Assembly (NCBI GenBank): GCA_902803165.1
Contig: CADCOS010000032.1
Span: 1-37,448, forward strand
Direction of reading: 5' to 3'
Source of the DNA: an uncultured bacterium
GTDB taxonomy: Bacteria; Cyanobacteriota; Vampirovibrionia; Gastranaerophilales; Gastranaerophilaceae
Length of the DNA: 37,448 bases
Position 1 is the first letter of the stretch. Each line of letters opens with the position of its first letter. Of this stretch, positions 7,542 through 14,534 are shown one piece after another. The position numbers and the translations under genes were made by a program. The notes below the pieces were generated by a model, which did no database searches, was not told where the DNA came from, and was given only the letters and a program-made list of their open reading frames with translations.

Positions 7542-7626
7542 TATAATTTATTTTGTGGAATTCAGTATATGTAAGCAAGAGCAAGGATGCCGCTTTCGTC
7601 TAGGTTAATAATTTTAGAACGGGGTG
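7542..7626 (+). promoter_or_regulatory. Flagellin promoter -10 box and leader with a CsrA-like site
   Basis: TATAAT at 7542-7547 is the best -10 box, with no convincing -35 and no clear sigma-28 consensus. The predicted leader of about 80 nt contains CAAGGATG (7582-7589). This matches the core of the CsrA SELEX consensus (CARGGAUG), with the AGGA exposed as the loop of a short GCA/TGC stem. A GGGGTG ribosome binding site ends the leader. Confidence 0.5.
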
Positions 7627-7632
7627 AACATT

Positions 7633-8493
7633 ATGGCTCTTACAATTAACACAAACATTTCAGCATTAGTAGCACAAAAAAATCTTAACAACGCTACTAC
7701 ATCTTTAAATCAAGCTATAGAAAGAATGACAACCGGCTACAAGATTAATCATGCCGGAGATAATGCTGCAGGTTATTCTATTGCTAGGAGATGGGAAACA
7801 CAACTGGGCTCATTGGATGTTGCTGCTGATAACGCTGCTACAGGTGCAGATATGCTATCTACACTGGAAGATAACTATTCTCTTATCTCAACACACTTAC
7901 AGCGTGTCAGAGACCTAACTGAACAAGCTGCAAACGGGACTTACGGAGCAGATTCTTTAGCGGCAATAAAATCTGAAATAACTGCCAGACTTGATGAAGT
8001 AACCCGTATCTCCAGCAACTGTGAATTTAACGGCAAAGACCTCATGTCCGGCGCCGGTACTGCTATTAACATTCAAGTTGGAATTGACAGCACCGCAAAC
8101 AGCAGAATTACGCTTGAAGCTTCCATGACAGCTGCGGCTGACTCCGTAACATTGTTCAAAGCTAAGGATAATTCTTTGACCTCAATTGATGCAATCGCCA
8201 CTAAAGCATCAACAGGAGATCCGTCAACGATGCTTGGAACAATTGACAATGTTATGAAAACTATTTCGGAAAGAGTTACCAAACTCGGTGCGGCACAAAA
8301 CAGAATTGATTCTGCTATTGAATCTATTGCCGTTCAGTCCGAAAACGTAACTTCGTCTCTGTCCACACTTAGAGATGCTGATATCGCATCGGAATCATCT
8401 AAATACATACAATCACAAATTTTACAACAAGCTGCCGCAACGCTTCTTTCTACTGCTAACCAATCACCTAGCATTGCATTGAACCTTATTTAA
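7633..8493 (+). CDS. fliC: Flagellin
   Basis: This is the filament subunit of the bacterial flagellum, exported through the flagellar type III apparatus. The start at ATG 7633 gives the canonical N-terminus MALTINTNISALVAQKNLN and is 7 nt from GGGGTG; an upstream GTG (7624) is less likely. The 286-aa protein has the N-terminal D0/D1 helices (residues 1-140), a short variable middle of about 60 residues and the conserved C-terminal D0 (DADIASESSKYI, ILQQAAATLL, SPSIALNLI). A short central domain is common in minimal flagellins. One Cys (near residue 134) is unusual for a flagellin. FliD is encoded downstream, and a FliA-type sigma factor lies at 29901-30752. Confidence 0.96.
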   Translation: MALTINTNISALVAQKNLNNATTSLNQAIERMTTGYKINHAGDNAAGYSIARRWETQLGSLDVAADNAATGADMLSTLEDNYSLISTHLQRVRDLTEQAANGTYGADSLAAIKSEITARLDEVTRISSNCEFNGKDLMSGAGTAINIQVGIDSTANSRITLEASMTAAADSVTLFKAKDNSLTSIDAIATKASTGDPSTMLGTIDNVMKTISERVTKLGAAQNRIDSAIESIAVQSENVTSSLSTLRDADIASESSKYIQSQILQQAAATLLSTANQSPSIALNLI

Positions 8494-8502
8494 GAAGCAG
8501 CT

Positions 8503-8539
8503 TTAATAAAATAAAAAGCGGCAATTAAAAAATTACCGC
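8503..8539 (-). terminator. Hairpin acting as terminator of the 89-aa gene
   Basis: GCGGCAATT (8518-8526) pairs with AATTACCGC (8531-8539) with one mismatch and an AAAA loop. On the minus strand the stem is followed by a U-rich tail (8517 down to 8503), so it terminates the reverse gene. On the plus strand no T-run follows, so it may only protect the flagellin mRNA end. Confidence 0.65.
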
Positions 8540-8572
8540 AAGATTATGTGTGTGTATTTATAGTATTAAAAC

Positions 8573-8842
8573 TTATGCTTCGGCTGTAAAATTGTTCTCA
8601 GCTTTTTTACTTTTACCGATTTCGGCTATTAGATTAAATGTTCTATATAGTTTATAACCTAATGCTGCTATCGGATTAGTATCTATTGAATCCGCTTTTT
8701 GAGAAATTTCTTGATTTCTTTCAAATTTTATTGAAGCATTTGGTTCTTTTAACAACAATATAGAATTTTCAGATTTTTTTTCTGTTTTAGTTACCGGATT
8801 TTCTCTAAATATTAAATTTGAATTTATTCTGTTAATTTTCAT
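8573..8842 (-). CDS. Unknown 89-aa protein between flagellin and the fliD region
   Basis: I do not recognise the family. It is a real gene by context: a near-consensus promoter 66-94 bases upstream, an AGAGG ribosome binding site, and a hairpin terminator just past the stop. The protein is soluble and highly charged, has no Cys and no membrane segment, and is Asn/Lys/Glu-rich at the N-terminus. Its C-terminal half holds one hydrophobic stretch (PIAALGYKLYRTFNLIAEIG near residues 57-76). It is transcribed opposite to the flanking flagellar genes. A flagellar role is suggested only by position. Confidence 0.7.
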   Translation of the reverse strand: MKINRINSNLIFRENPVTKTEKKSENSILLLKEPNASIKFERNQEISQKADSIDTNPIAALGYKLYRTFNLIAEIGKSKKAENNFTAEA

Positions 8843-8907
8843 TTTTATAACCTCTGTGGAATTTTTATTTTATTAAGTGTTTTTTATACACTTCATTTAA
8901 CATTTTC

Positions 8908-8936
8908 ATTATGCATCATTGTAAAAGTTTTGTCAA
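8908..8936 (-). promoter_or_regulatory. Near-consensus promoter of the 89-aa gene
   Basis: On the minus strand a perfect TTGACA (8936-8931) is followed after 17 bases by CATAAT (8913-8908). The predicted start near 8901 gives a 58-nt leader that contains a 6-bp hairpin (8875-8893) and an AGAGG ribosome binding site. This is the best -35 match in the window. Confidence 0.8.
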
Positions 8937-9081
8937 GTAGTTTTTTAAAAATTAGTTATGTGTCTATAAAAGCACTTATACAAAGGATTTAAAGATTAAG
9001 TGCAAAAAGCACACTTATATTCCTTTTTTCAACTTTTTTTGCATATTTTTTATTTAATCAGCTTTTCATAATATTTTTAAT

Positions 9082-9126
9082 TTATCCTTGGGAATTATGA
9101 GGACCTAATTCTTCAGGATAATTTTT
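9082..9126 (+). terminator. Orphan forward hairpin with T-run
   Basis: TTATCCT (9082-9088) pairs with AGGATAA (9115-9121). After one mismatch and two G-U pairs the stem continues as GAATTA (9092-9097) with TAATTC (9106-9111), closing an 8-nt loop. A TTTTT run follows at 9122-9126. The geometry is that of a forward terminator, but no forward gene lies upstream before flagellin (stop at 8493). It may end a small RNA or extended flagellin transcript, or be a regulatory structure. Confidence 0.5.
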
Positions 9127-9158
9127 GTCAAATTTTGTCACAATTCTTTACATATAAA

Positions 9159-9187
9159 TTGCGAAAAAGCTTTATTCATGATAAAAT
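9159..9187 (+). promoter_or_regulatory. Promoter of the 51-aa gene
   Basis: TTGCGA (9159-9164) and TAAAAT (9182-9187) are spaced by 17 bases. The predicted start near 9194 leaves a 90-nt leader. The leader includes a hairpin TTAGT/ACTAA (9251-9266) whose loop contains GGA, placed just before a strong AGGAGGA ribosome binding site. Confidence 0.6.
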
Positions 9188-9284
9188 CAGTGCGTATACA
9201 GTATAGAAAAGGTAGTGTTGAAAAATTTGCCGTCAGGCGTTAATTATATATTAGTGTGGAAACTAAAAATAGGAGGAATTCCAA

Positions 9285-9440
9285 ATGAACGTCACAAAAG
9301 TAGAAACTAAAAAAACGGTGAAATCTGCATTTAATGATGAATTTGAAAACTACCTAAAAAAACAGCAAGTTAAAACAACTTTTAACGGAACAGAAGTTGA
9401 ATCATTTTCTTGGTACAGAAAAGCTCTAGGCTTAGCTTAG
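9285..9440 (+). CDS. Unknown 51-aa protein in the flagellar segment
   Basis: This short gene is supported by a promoter, an ideal AGGAGGA ribosome binding site 8 nt before the ATG, and a strong terminator 24 bases after the stop. The protein is basic at the N-terminus (MNVTKVETKKTVKS), has a charged helical middle (NDEFENYLKKQQVK) and ends in WYRKALGLA. There is no Cys, signal peptide or membrane segment. I know no family for it. Its leader resembles the flagellin leader, and it sits directly upstream of fliD, so a role in flagellar regulation or chaperoning is possible but unproven. Confidence 0.75.
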   Translation: MNVTKVETKKTVKSAFNDEFENYLKKQQVKTTFNGTEVESFSWYRKALGLA

Positions 9441-9463
9441 TACGAAAAATATTAAATATTAAC

Positions 9464-9506
9464 AAAAAAAAGGCATCGCCGGACAGTACGGCTATGCCTT
9501 TTTTTT
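9464..9506 (+). terminator. Strong terminator after the 51-aa gene
   Basis: AGGCAT (9471-9476) pairs with ATGCCT (9494-9499) and, after one mismatch, GCCG (9478-9481) pairs with CGGC (9489-9492), closing a 7-nt loop. Eight T follow on the right and seven or more A precede on the left, so it could work in both directions. Confidence 0.95.
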
Positions 9507-9591
9507 GGAATTTTTATTATTATTATTTTCAATAGAGTTTTACAACACCGGCATTTGTTAAAACATGTTAAGATATCCTACGTATAAAGGG

Positions 9592-9620
9592 TTGAAATGA
9601 CACTAAGCATGAGTTATAAT
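9592..9620 (+). promoter_or_regulatory. fliD promoter
   Basis: TTGAAA (9592-9597) and a perfect TATAAT (9615-9620) have 17-base spacing. The transcript would start near 9627, with an AAGGA ribosome binding site before the ATG at 9664. This is a housekeeping-type promoter rather than a sigma-28 type. Confidence 0.75.
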
Positions 9621-9663
9621 TTATATATACAAATATATACTATAAATAAAAAGGATTTTAAAA

Positions 9664-11385
9664 ATGTCAATATCATTTAGCGGTTTGGCATCAGGGCTGG
9701 ATACTTCAGGATGGGTTGATGCGCTGGTATCAGTAAAACAAGAAAAAGTTTCAGGATTACAAACAGAGCTTGTAGCTTTGCAAAATAAAAAGACATCTCT
9801 GTCTAATACACGTTCTACGTTTAATACGTTTAGAACCGCCATTGAAAAATTGACAGATATGAAGTTTGGCGGAACATTCGATTTATTCGGTAAAAACACC
9901 GCAACATCCACTAATGAAGACATTTTTACCGCAACAGCGACTTCCAGTGCATTGAGGCAGAGTTATGATATATCTGTTCAACAATTAGCTACATACACAA
10001 AAGCTACTTCTATTGCAAGTGCCAGTACGATAGCTGATGACACTACAAAGTTGAAAAACATAGGTATAACAGACGGTAAATTTACCGTTTATGTTGACGG
10101 AATAAAAAATTCAATTGAAATAGACAAAGAAGATACTTTAGGCAATTTCAAGTCTAAAATGGCATCAGTAGGCGTTAGGGCTGAATTAGATACAGACGGT
10201 ATATTGCATTTATCGTCAATTGATACCGGAAAAACGCTTGATGTAGGTTCAACAACGGATACAACAAACTTGATGTCTTTTGTCGGAATAGAAAAACAGG
10301 ATGACGGAACTTATGCATCTACAAGTTCTATGTTTAAAGCAAACCTTGCAACAGTTCTGACATCAGAAAATTCAGGATTTAATACTAACATAACAGCCGG
10401 AACATTTACAATTGGTGCTGCTACTTTTACAATTGATAATAACACTACATTATCAGGTCTTATATCTCAAATTAATAACAGTGAAGAAGCGCAAGCTCAA
10501 GCTAATTGGGATGATACAACAGGAAAACTTACTATTACATCCACAAAAGAAGGCGCATCCTATATTAATATTGAGGCAGGGACAAGTAATTTTACGGATG
10601 TTATGGGATTAACCGTTACAACAGACGGTTCATCAAGAATGTACACAAACATTCAGGAATTAGGTAAAAACGCAATATTCTCGGTCAACGGAACTACAAT
10701 GATTTCAACATCAAACGTAGTTTCTTCTGATGTTTCAAGAATAGAAGGTGTAACTTTAACACTTAAAGGAGTATCTCCTGACGACGGAACAGCAGCAACT
10801 CTTTCTGTTACACAAAATAATTCCGATTTAGTTGAAGCAGTTAAGAATTTTGTAAGTGCATATAATGACACTATTAGTCAAATTGATACTATGACGGCAA
10901 AAGGTGCCGATTTGGCTCGTGAAACATCATTGACAAGTTTCAAGAGCACAATAAGAAATTACGCAATGGGTGCTAATACCTATAATGGCGGAGCTTATAC
11001 GCTACTGTCACAGATAGGTATTTCGACATCAAAAGCGGATGCTTCAAATATATCAACAGCATCCACAAGCACTCTGGTTTTTGATGAAGATACATTTTTG
11101 CAGGCTATGGAAGAAGATCCGTCTTCTGTTCAAGCTATTCTCGCAGGTGACAACAGCATTTTAACCCAAATGGAAAATGCGGTAGAGACAACATTAAAAG
11201 CTTCCGTCGGATTTTTCGATGTAAAACAGAGCACTATCAACTCTGATATTACAAAAATGGAAACAAAAATTAAAAAACAACAGACGAAAGTATCTTCATA
11301 CCGTTCACAGCTTGAAGCAGAATTCAAAAAGATGGAATCATTAATTTCGGCAATGCAGCAAAACTATAGCTCTTTCTTAAGCTAG
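9664..11385 (+). CDS. fliD: Flagellar filament cap protein FliD (hook-associated protein 2)
   Basis: FliD caps the growing flagellar filament and guides flagellin folding. The 573-aa protein starts with the family signature SFSGLASGLDTSGWVDALV (residues 4-22) and an N-terminal coiled-coil (about 23-70, FliD_N). It contains Ser/Thr-rich variable domains in the middle and a conserved C-terminal coiled-coil (FliD_C, about 450-570), with IGISTSKADASNIS near 455 and a Lys/Gln-rich helix ending at SSFLS. It appears monocistronic: fliS is not adjacent. The stop codon abuts the stop of the convergent TPR gene with no spacer. Confidence 0.95.
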   Translation: MSISFSGLASGLDTSGWVDALVSVKQEKVSGLQTELVALQNKKTSLSNTRSTFNTFRTAIEKLTDMKFGGTFDLFGKNTATSTNEDIFTATATSSALRQSYDISVQQLATYTKATSIASASTIADDTTKLKNIGITDGKFTVYVDGIKNSIEIDKEDTLGNFKSKMASVGVRAELDTDGILHLSSIDTGKTLDVGSTTDTTNLMSFVGIEKQDDGTYASTSSMFKANLATVLTSENSGFNTNITAGTFTIGAATFTIDNNTTLSGLISQINNSEEAQAQANWDDTTGKLTITSTKEGASYINIEAGTSNFTDVMGLTVTTDGSSRMYTNIQELGKNAIFSVNGTTMISTSNVVSSDVSRIEGVTLTLKGVSPDDGTAATLSVTQNNSDLVEAVKNFVSAYNDTISQIDTMTAKGADLARETSLTSFKSTIRNYAMGANTYNGGAYTLLSQIGISTSKADASNISTASTSTLVFDEDTFLQAMEEDPSSVQAILAGDNSILTQMENAVETTLKASVGFFDVKQSTINSDITKMETKIKKQQTKVSSYRSQLEAEFKKMESLISAMQQNYSSFLS

Positions 11386-12021
11386 CTATTTAGAATTATA
11401 TATTCTGTTTGTGCTGTCAAAAGTTTCCACTCTTTTAATCTTATTGTCCAGATTTTCGTTGGGACTTTTTGATGCTGCTTTTTTAAGATAAATTAGTGAT
11501 AATTTTGTATCACCTAATTTTTCATAAATATCACCCAACCTGAAATTTAAATCGTAGTTTTCCGAATACCCTTTTGCAAAAGCTTCTTTATAATATTTCA
11601 AAGCTTTTCTGTACATTTGTTTTTTATAGTAATATTCGCCAAAATAAAAATACGGTTCAGGTTTATTAGGCGCAATTCCTATTGCTCGTGAGAAATTACC
11701 TTTTGCATAACGTGTTACATTTATCTTGTCATATAAAATTCCCAGTCTTATGGAATAAATCTCATTTTCGGGGTTAATATTCTGCAATATTGAATACAAC
11801 ATTAAAGCATTCGTAATATCATCGTTCAACGTTGAATCTTTATATTGTTCGGCTAAATAAAAATACTTATCGGCTTTAACTTTTAGCTCAAATTCTGAAA
11901 GTTTTGAATAATCAACAGGAATTGAATACTCAATGCCGCCCTTTACCGCAGCAAATGATTCAGGTGTTACCCCTAATATTGAAACTAATATTAATAAAAT
12001 TATTATGGAAATGTGGCGCAT
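11386..12021 (-). CDS. Exported TPR-repeat protein
   Basis: This protein probably acts as a protein-protein interaction scaffold in the periplasm. The 211-aa sequence starts with MRHISIIILLILVSILGVTPESFAA, a signal peptide with probable cleavage after SFA. About three to four TPR units follow, with EPYFYFGEYYYKKQMYRKA near residue 135 and NFRLGDIYEKLGDTKLSLIY near 172 as the clearest. The gene is divergent from nuoA (83 bases apart) and convergent with fliD. Its partner is unknown; a flagellar or envelope role is only suggested by position. Confidence 0.8.
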   Translation of the reverse strand: MRHISIIILLILVSILGVTPESFAAVKGGIEYSIPVDYSKLSEFELKVKADKYFYLAEQYKDSTLNDDITNALMLYSILQNINPENEIYSIRLGILYDKINVTRYAKGNFSRAIGIAPNKPEPYFYFGEYYYKKQMYRKALKYYKEAFAKGYSENYDLNFRLGDIYEKLGDTKLSLIYLKKAASKSPNENLDNKIKRVETFDSTNRIYNSK

Positions 12022-12104
12022 AAAGTTATCTTAATATTATATAATAATCTATTGTATCAAAAAATTTTTTAAGGGAAAATTTATTATTATAAAGGGTTGT
12101 TAAG

Positions 12105-12458
12105 TTGAGAGAATTTACGTGTCTTGCGATATTTATAATAGTATCTGCCTTATTTGCAATTATTATGGTTGCTGTCGGATTTTTGTGCCAATATAAAAAG
12201 AACAACAGTGTTAAACTCTCAACCTATGAATGCGGTGTTAAACCACTGGAAAATGCCGATATTAAATTTGATGTTAAATACTTCAATTATGCCATTTTGT
12301 TTTTAATATTCGACATTGAAACAATATTTTTATACCCCTTTGCTGTCAATATGAATTCACTTGGACTGTTTGCCGTTATTGAAGCATTCGTTTTTGTTTT
12401 AATACTGCTTTTAGGATTATTTTTTATCATTAAAAAAGATTTGGTGAGGTGGCTTTAA
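12105..12458 (+). CDS. nuoA: NADH-quinone oxidoreductase subunit A
   Basis: NuoA is a small membrane subunit of complex I near the quinone site. The 117-aa protein has three membrane helices and the conserved loop YECGVKP near residues 40-46, followed by [18 protein letters not shown], whose acidic residues help proton coupling. It starts with TTG at 12105, supported by AAAGGG 8 nt upstream; no ATG gives the expected N-terminus. It is the first gene of an 11-gene operon (nuoABCDHIJKLMN), and its stop overlaps the nuoB start as TAATG. Confidence 0.95.
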   Translation: MREFTCLAIFIIVSALFAIIMVAVGFLCQYKKNNSVKLSTYECGVKPLENADIKFDVKYFNYAILFLIFDIETIFLYPFAVNMNSLGLFAVIEAFVFVLILLLGLFFIIKKDLVRWL

Positions 12459-13009
12459 TGAACGTCATCGTTACCTCTATTGATTATATTTTAAATTGGA
12501 GCAGGGCAAATTCGCTTTGGCCGCTGACATTCGCCACATCATGCTGCGGAATTGAAATGATGCAAACCGTTGCTTCAAATAATGATATTGCGAGATTCGG
12601 TTCGGAAGTATTCAGAGGTTCTCCGAGACAAGCTGATTTATTAATTTGTGCAGGGACAATAACGCACAAAATGGCACCGGTTTTACTCAGGTTATATGAG
12701 CAAATGGCAGAGCCCAAGTATGTTATAGCAATGGGAGCATGCACATGCGGAGGAGGAATGTTTGCCGAAAATTCATATTCAGTTGTTAGAGGTATTGATA
12801 AAATTATACCTGTAGACATTTATTTACCGATGTGCCCTCCGTCGCCGGAATCTCTTCTGGATTCAATAAGGAAACTTCAAAAAAATATAAAAAAAGAAAG
12901 TATTCTTTCCCGAAAGAGTTTTATGGATAAGCACGAACCAAAATTAAAAGAAAATTGCGGATTGCTTGTAAACGAAGAACTTAACATTACTAAAATCGGA
13001 ATAGATTGA
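12458..13009 (+). CDS. nuoB: NADH-quinone oxidoreductase subunit B
   Basis: NuoB holds the terminal cluster N2, which passes electrons to quinone. In this 183-aa protein the ligands are visible: the adjacent pair in TSCCGIEMM (about residues 26-34), CTCGGGMF near 91 and the Cys in PMCPPSPE near 126. The ATG at 12458 shares its A with the nuoA stop; a GTG nine bases upstream is in frame but less likely. The gene is well conserved despite the missing NADH module, as expected for the quinone-reducing core. Confidence 0.95.
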   Translation: MNVIVTSIDYILNWSRANSLWPLTFATSCCGIEMMQTVASNNDIARFGSEVFRGSPRQADLLICAGTITHKMAPVLLRLYEQMAEPKYVIAMGACTCGGGMFAENSYSVVRGIDKIIPVDIYLPMCPPSPESLLDSIRKLQKNIKKESILSRKSFMDKHEPKLKENCGLLVNEELNITKIGID

Positions 13010-13027
13010 TTTTCGAAAGGCTATATT

Positions 13028-13450
13028 ATGAATACCGATAAAATAAAAGAAATTTTCGACTGTGTTGAAACAAAAGCAGATAAAATAATAGTAAAAAAAG
13101 ACTTTCTGAATGTAATTGATTTAATAAAAAACAATTATAAATTTGACATGCTCAAAGAAATTATTGCAATTGATAACAAAGACTGCATTGAACTTATTTA
13201 TAATTTATATTCAACGGAAAATGATGAAGACTTAAAATTATCTTTAACAGTTTCCAATAATGAAGCAGACAGTGTTTCAAAAATGTATGATTCAGCCGTT
13301 GCTGACGAAAAAGAAATATATGATTTATTTGGAATTAAATTTATCGGAAACGATGAACTTAAAAGACTTTACATGCCGGAAAATTGGCAAGGTCATCCTC
13401 TAAGAAAGGACTACAGCGAAAACGATAAAAGATTGGAGTGGAATGAATAG
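13028..13450 (+). CDS. nuoC: NADH-quinone oxidoreductase subunit C
   Basis: NuoC is a peripheral-arm subunit that packs against NuoD and NuoB. At 140 aa it is shorter than most stand-alone NuoC proteins (commonly near 150-220 aa). The first half is quite divergent. The diagnostic C-terminal portion is intact: DEKEIYDLFGIKF near residues 97-109, LKRLYMPENWQGHPLRKDY near 114-132. Its end overlaps the nuoD start by 8 bases, and it starts 18 bases after nuoB with a GAAAGG ribosome binding site. Confidence 0.92.
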   Translation: MNTDKIKEIFDCVETKADKIIVKKDFLNVIDLIKNNYKFDMLKEIIAIDNKDCIELIYNLYSTENDEDLKLSLTVSNNEADSVSKMYDSAVADEKEIYDLFGIKFIGNDELKRLYMPENWQGHPLRKDYSENDKRLEWNE

Positions 13451-14534
13451 CACATTCCTAAAACTTAACCTTGGACCGCAGCACCCGTCTACTCACGGGG
13501 TGCTGAGATTAATATTGGAAATGCAGGGGGAAAAAATAATTTCATGCGAACCTGATATAGGCTATTTGCACAGAGGAATGGAAAAAATGGCCGAAAAAAT
13601 GAGCTATATCAGATATCTTCCGACTGTAGACAGAATTGATTATCTTGCAGGGTTTTTCTATTCCGAACTTTTTTGCAGAACTGTTGAATCAGCTTTAGAA
13701 CTGGATTTATCAGAAAGAGTCAAGTATATAAGGGTATTACTGCTTGAATTAAACAGAATTGCTTCTCACTTATTATGGATAGGCGCATTTTTAATGGATT
13801 TAGGAGCGGTTTCTCCATTTTTCTATGTTTTCAGAGAACGTGAATTGATTCTTAAATATTTTGAAAAAATTACCGGTCAGAGAATGATGAACAATTACTT
13901 CGTTTTTGGCGGCGTAAGACACGATATATTTGACTTGGATGATGTTGAAGAGTTTTTAAAAATACTTCAGAATAAAATTCAAGATTACAATAAGATAATT
14001 ACCGATAATCCTATATTTGTACAAAGAACTCTCAGCAAAGGAATTTTAGCTCCTGATTTAGCTGTTAATTCAAGTATTACAGGCGTTAACCTAAGAGCCA
14101 GCGGAGTTAAACTTGATTTTAGAGAGAATGACTATTTATATAAAGATATTGAATTTAATCCTGCGGTTTTAAACGGAAAAGACTCATTGAGCAGGTACAA
14201 AGCAAGAATAGAAGAGCTGCAAACAAGTTCGGAAATAATTAAGCAATGCCTTGAAAAACTAAAAGAACATACTAATTTCCGAAACGACTTAGTAAACCCG
14301 ATTAATTTGAAACTGCCGACCGGAGAATTTTATTCTCAAATAGAAGCACCGAGAGGATTGGCTTCTTGCTTTATAAAATCTGACGGCGGGACTTCGCCGT
14401 ATAGATTAAAATGGAGAACAGGTTCATATTATTCGGTTAATTTATTAAGGCATCTTCTGAAGGGAGAATATCTTAACGATGCAATTGCAATTGCCGGTTC
14501 TTTGGACATTATTTTGCCGGAGGTGGATAAATAA
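13443..14534 (+). CDS. nuoD: NADH-quinone oxidoreductase subunit D
   Basis: NuoD is the 49-kDa-type subunit forming the quinone cavity. The 363-aa protein begins with LNLGPQHPSTHGVLRL (residues 7-22, with the conserved His pair) and GYLHRGMEKMAE (about 40-51, with the quinone-contacting Tyr). The family lacks the nickel-binding cysteines of hydrogenases, and so does this protein. It is somewhat shorter than typical (about 400 aa). The ATG lies inside the nuoC end and its stop overlaps the nuoH start. Confidence 0.95.
   Translation: MNSTFLKLNLGPQHPSTHGVLRLILEMQGEKIISCEPDIGYLHRGMEKMAEKMSYIRYLPTVDRIDYLAGFFYSELFCRTVESALELDLSERVKYIRVLLLELNRIASHLLWIGAFLMDLGAVSPFFYVFRERELILKYFEKITGQRMMNNYFVFGGVRHDIFDLDDVEEFLKILQNKIQDYNKIITDNPIFVQRTLSKGILAPDLAVNSSITGVNLRASGVKLDFRENDYLYKDIEFNPAVLNGKDSLSRYKARIEELQTSSEIIKQCLEKLKEHTNFRNDLVNPINLKLPTGEFYSQIEAPRGLASCFIKSDGGTSPYRLKWRTGSYYSVNLLRHLLKGEYLNDAIAIAGSLDIILPEVDK

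Larger units (their letters stand above)
8843..9284. other. 442-base intergenic region with regulatory structures
   Basis: No protein gene is seen. In order it holds: the leader of the reverse 89-aa gene with an AAGTGT/ACACTT hairpin (8875-8893), its promoter (8908-8936), a GTGC-AAAAA-GCAC hairpin (9000-9012), a long imperfect hairpin with a T-run (9082-9126), the promoter of the 51-aa gene (9159-9187) and that gene's structured leader. Confidence 0.6.

Noticed and set aside
7572-7600. Possible sigma-28 promoter (TAAG then GCCG) before flagellin
   Set aside because: The GCCG is followed by CTTTCG rather than ATAA and the spacing is one base short. It also lies inside the predicted leader, so I treat it as part of the shared leader motif instead.
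12484-12819. 111-aa reverse open frame inside nuoB
   Set aside because: It is fully antisense to a conserved gene, without promoter or ribosome binding site.
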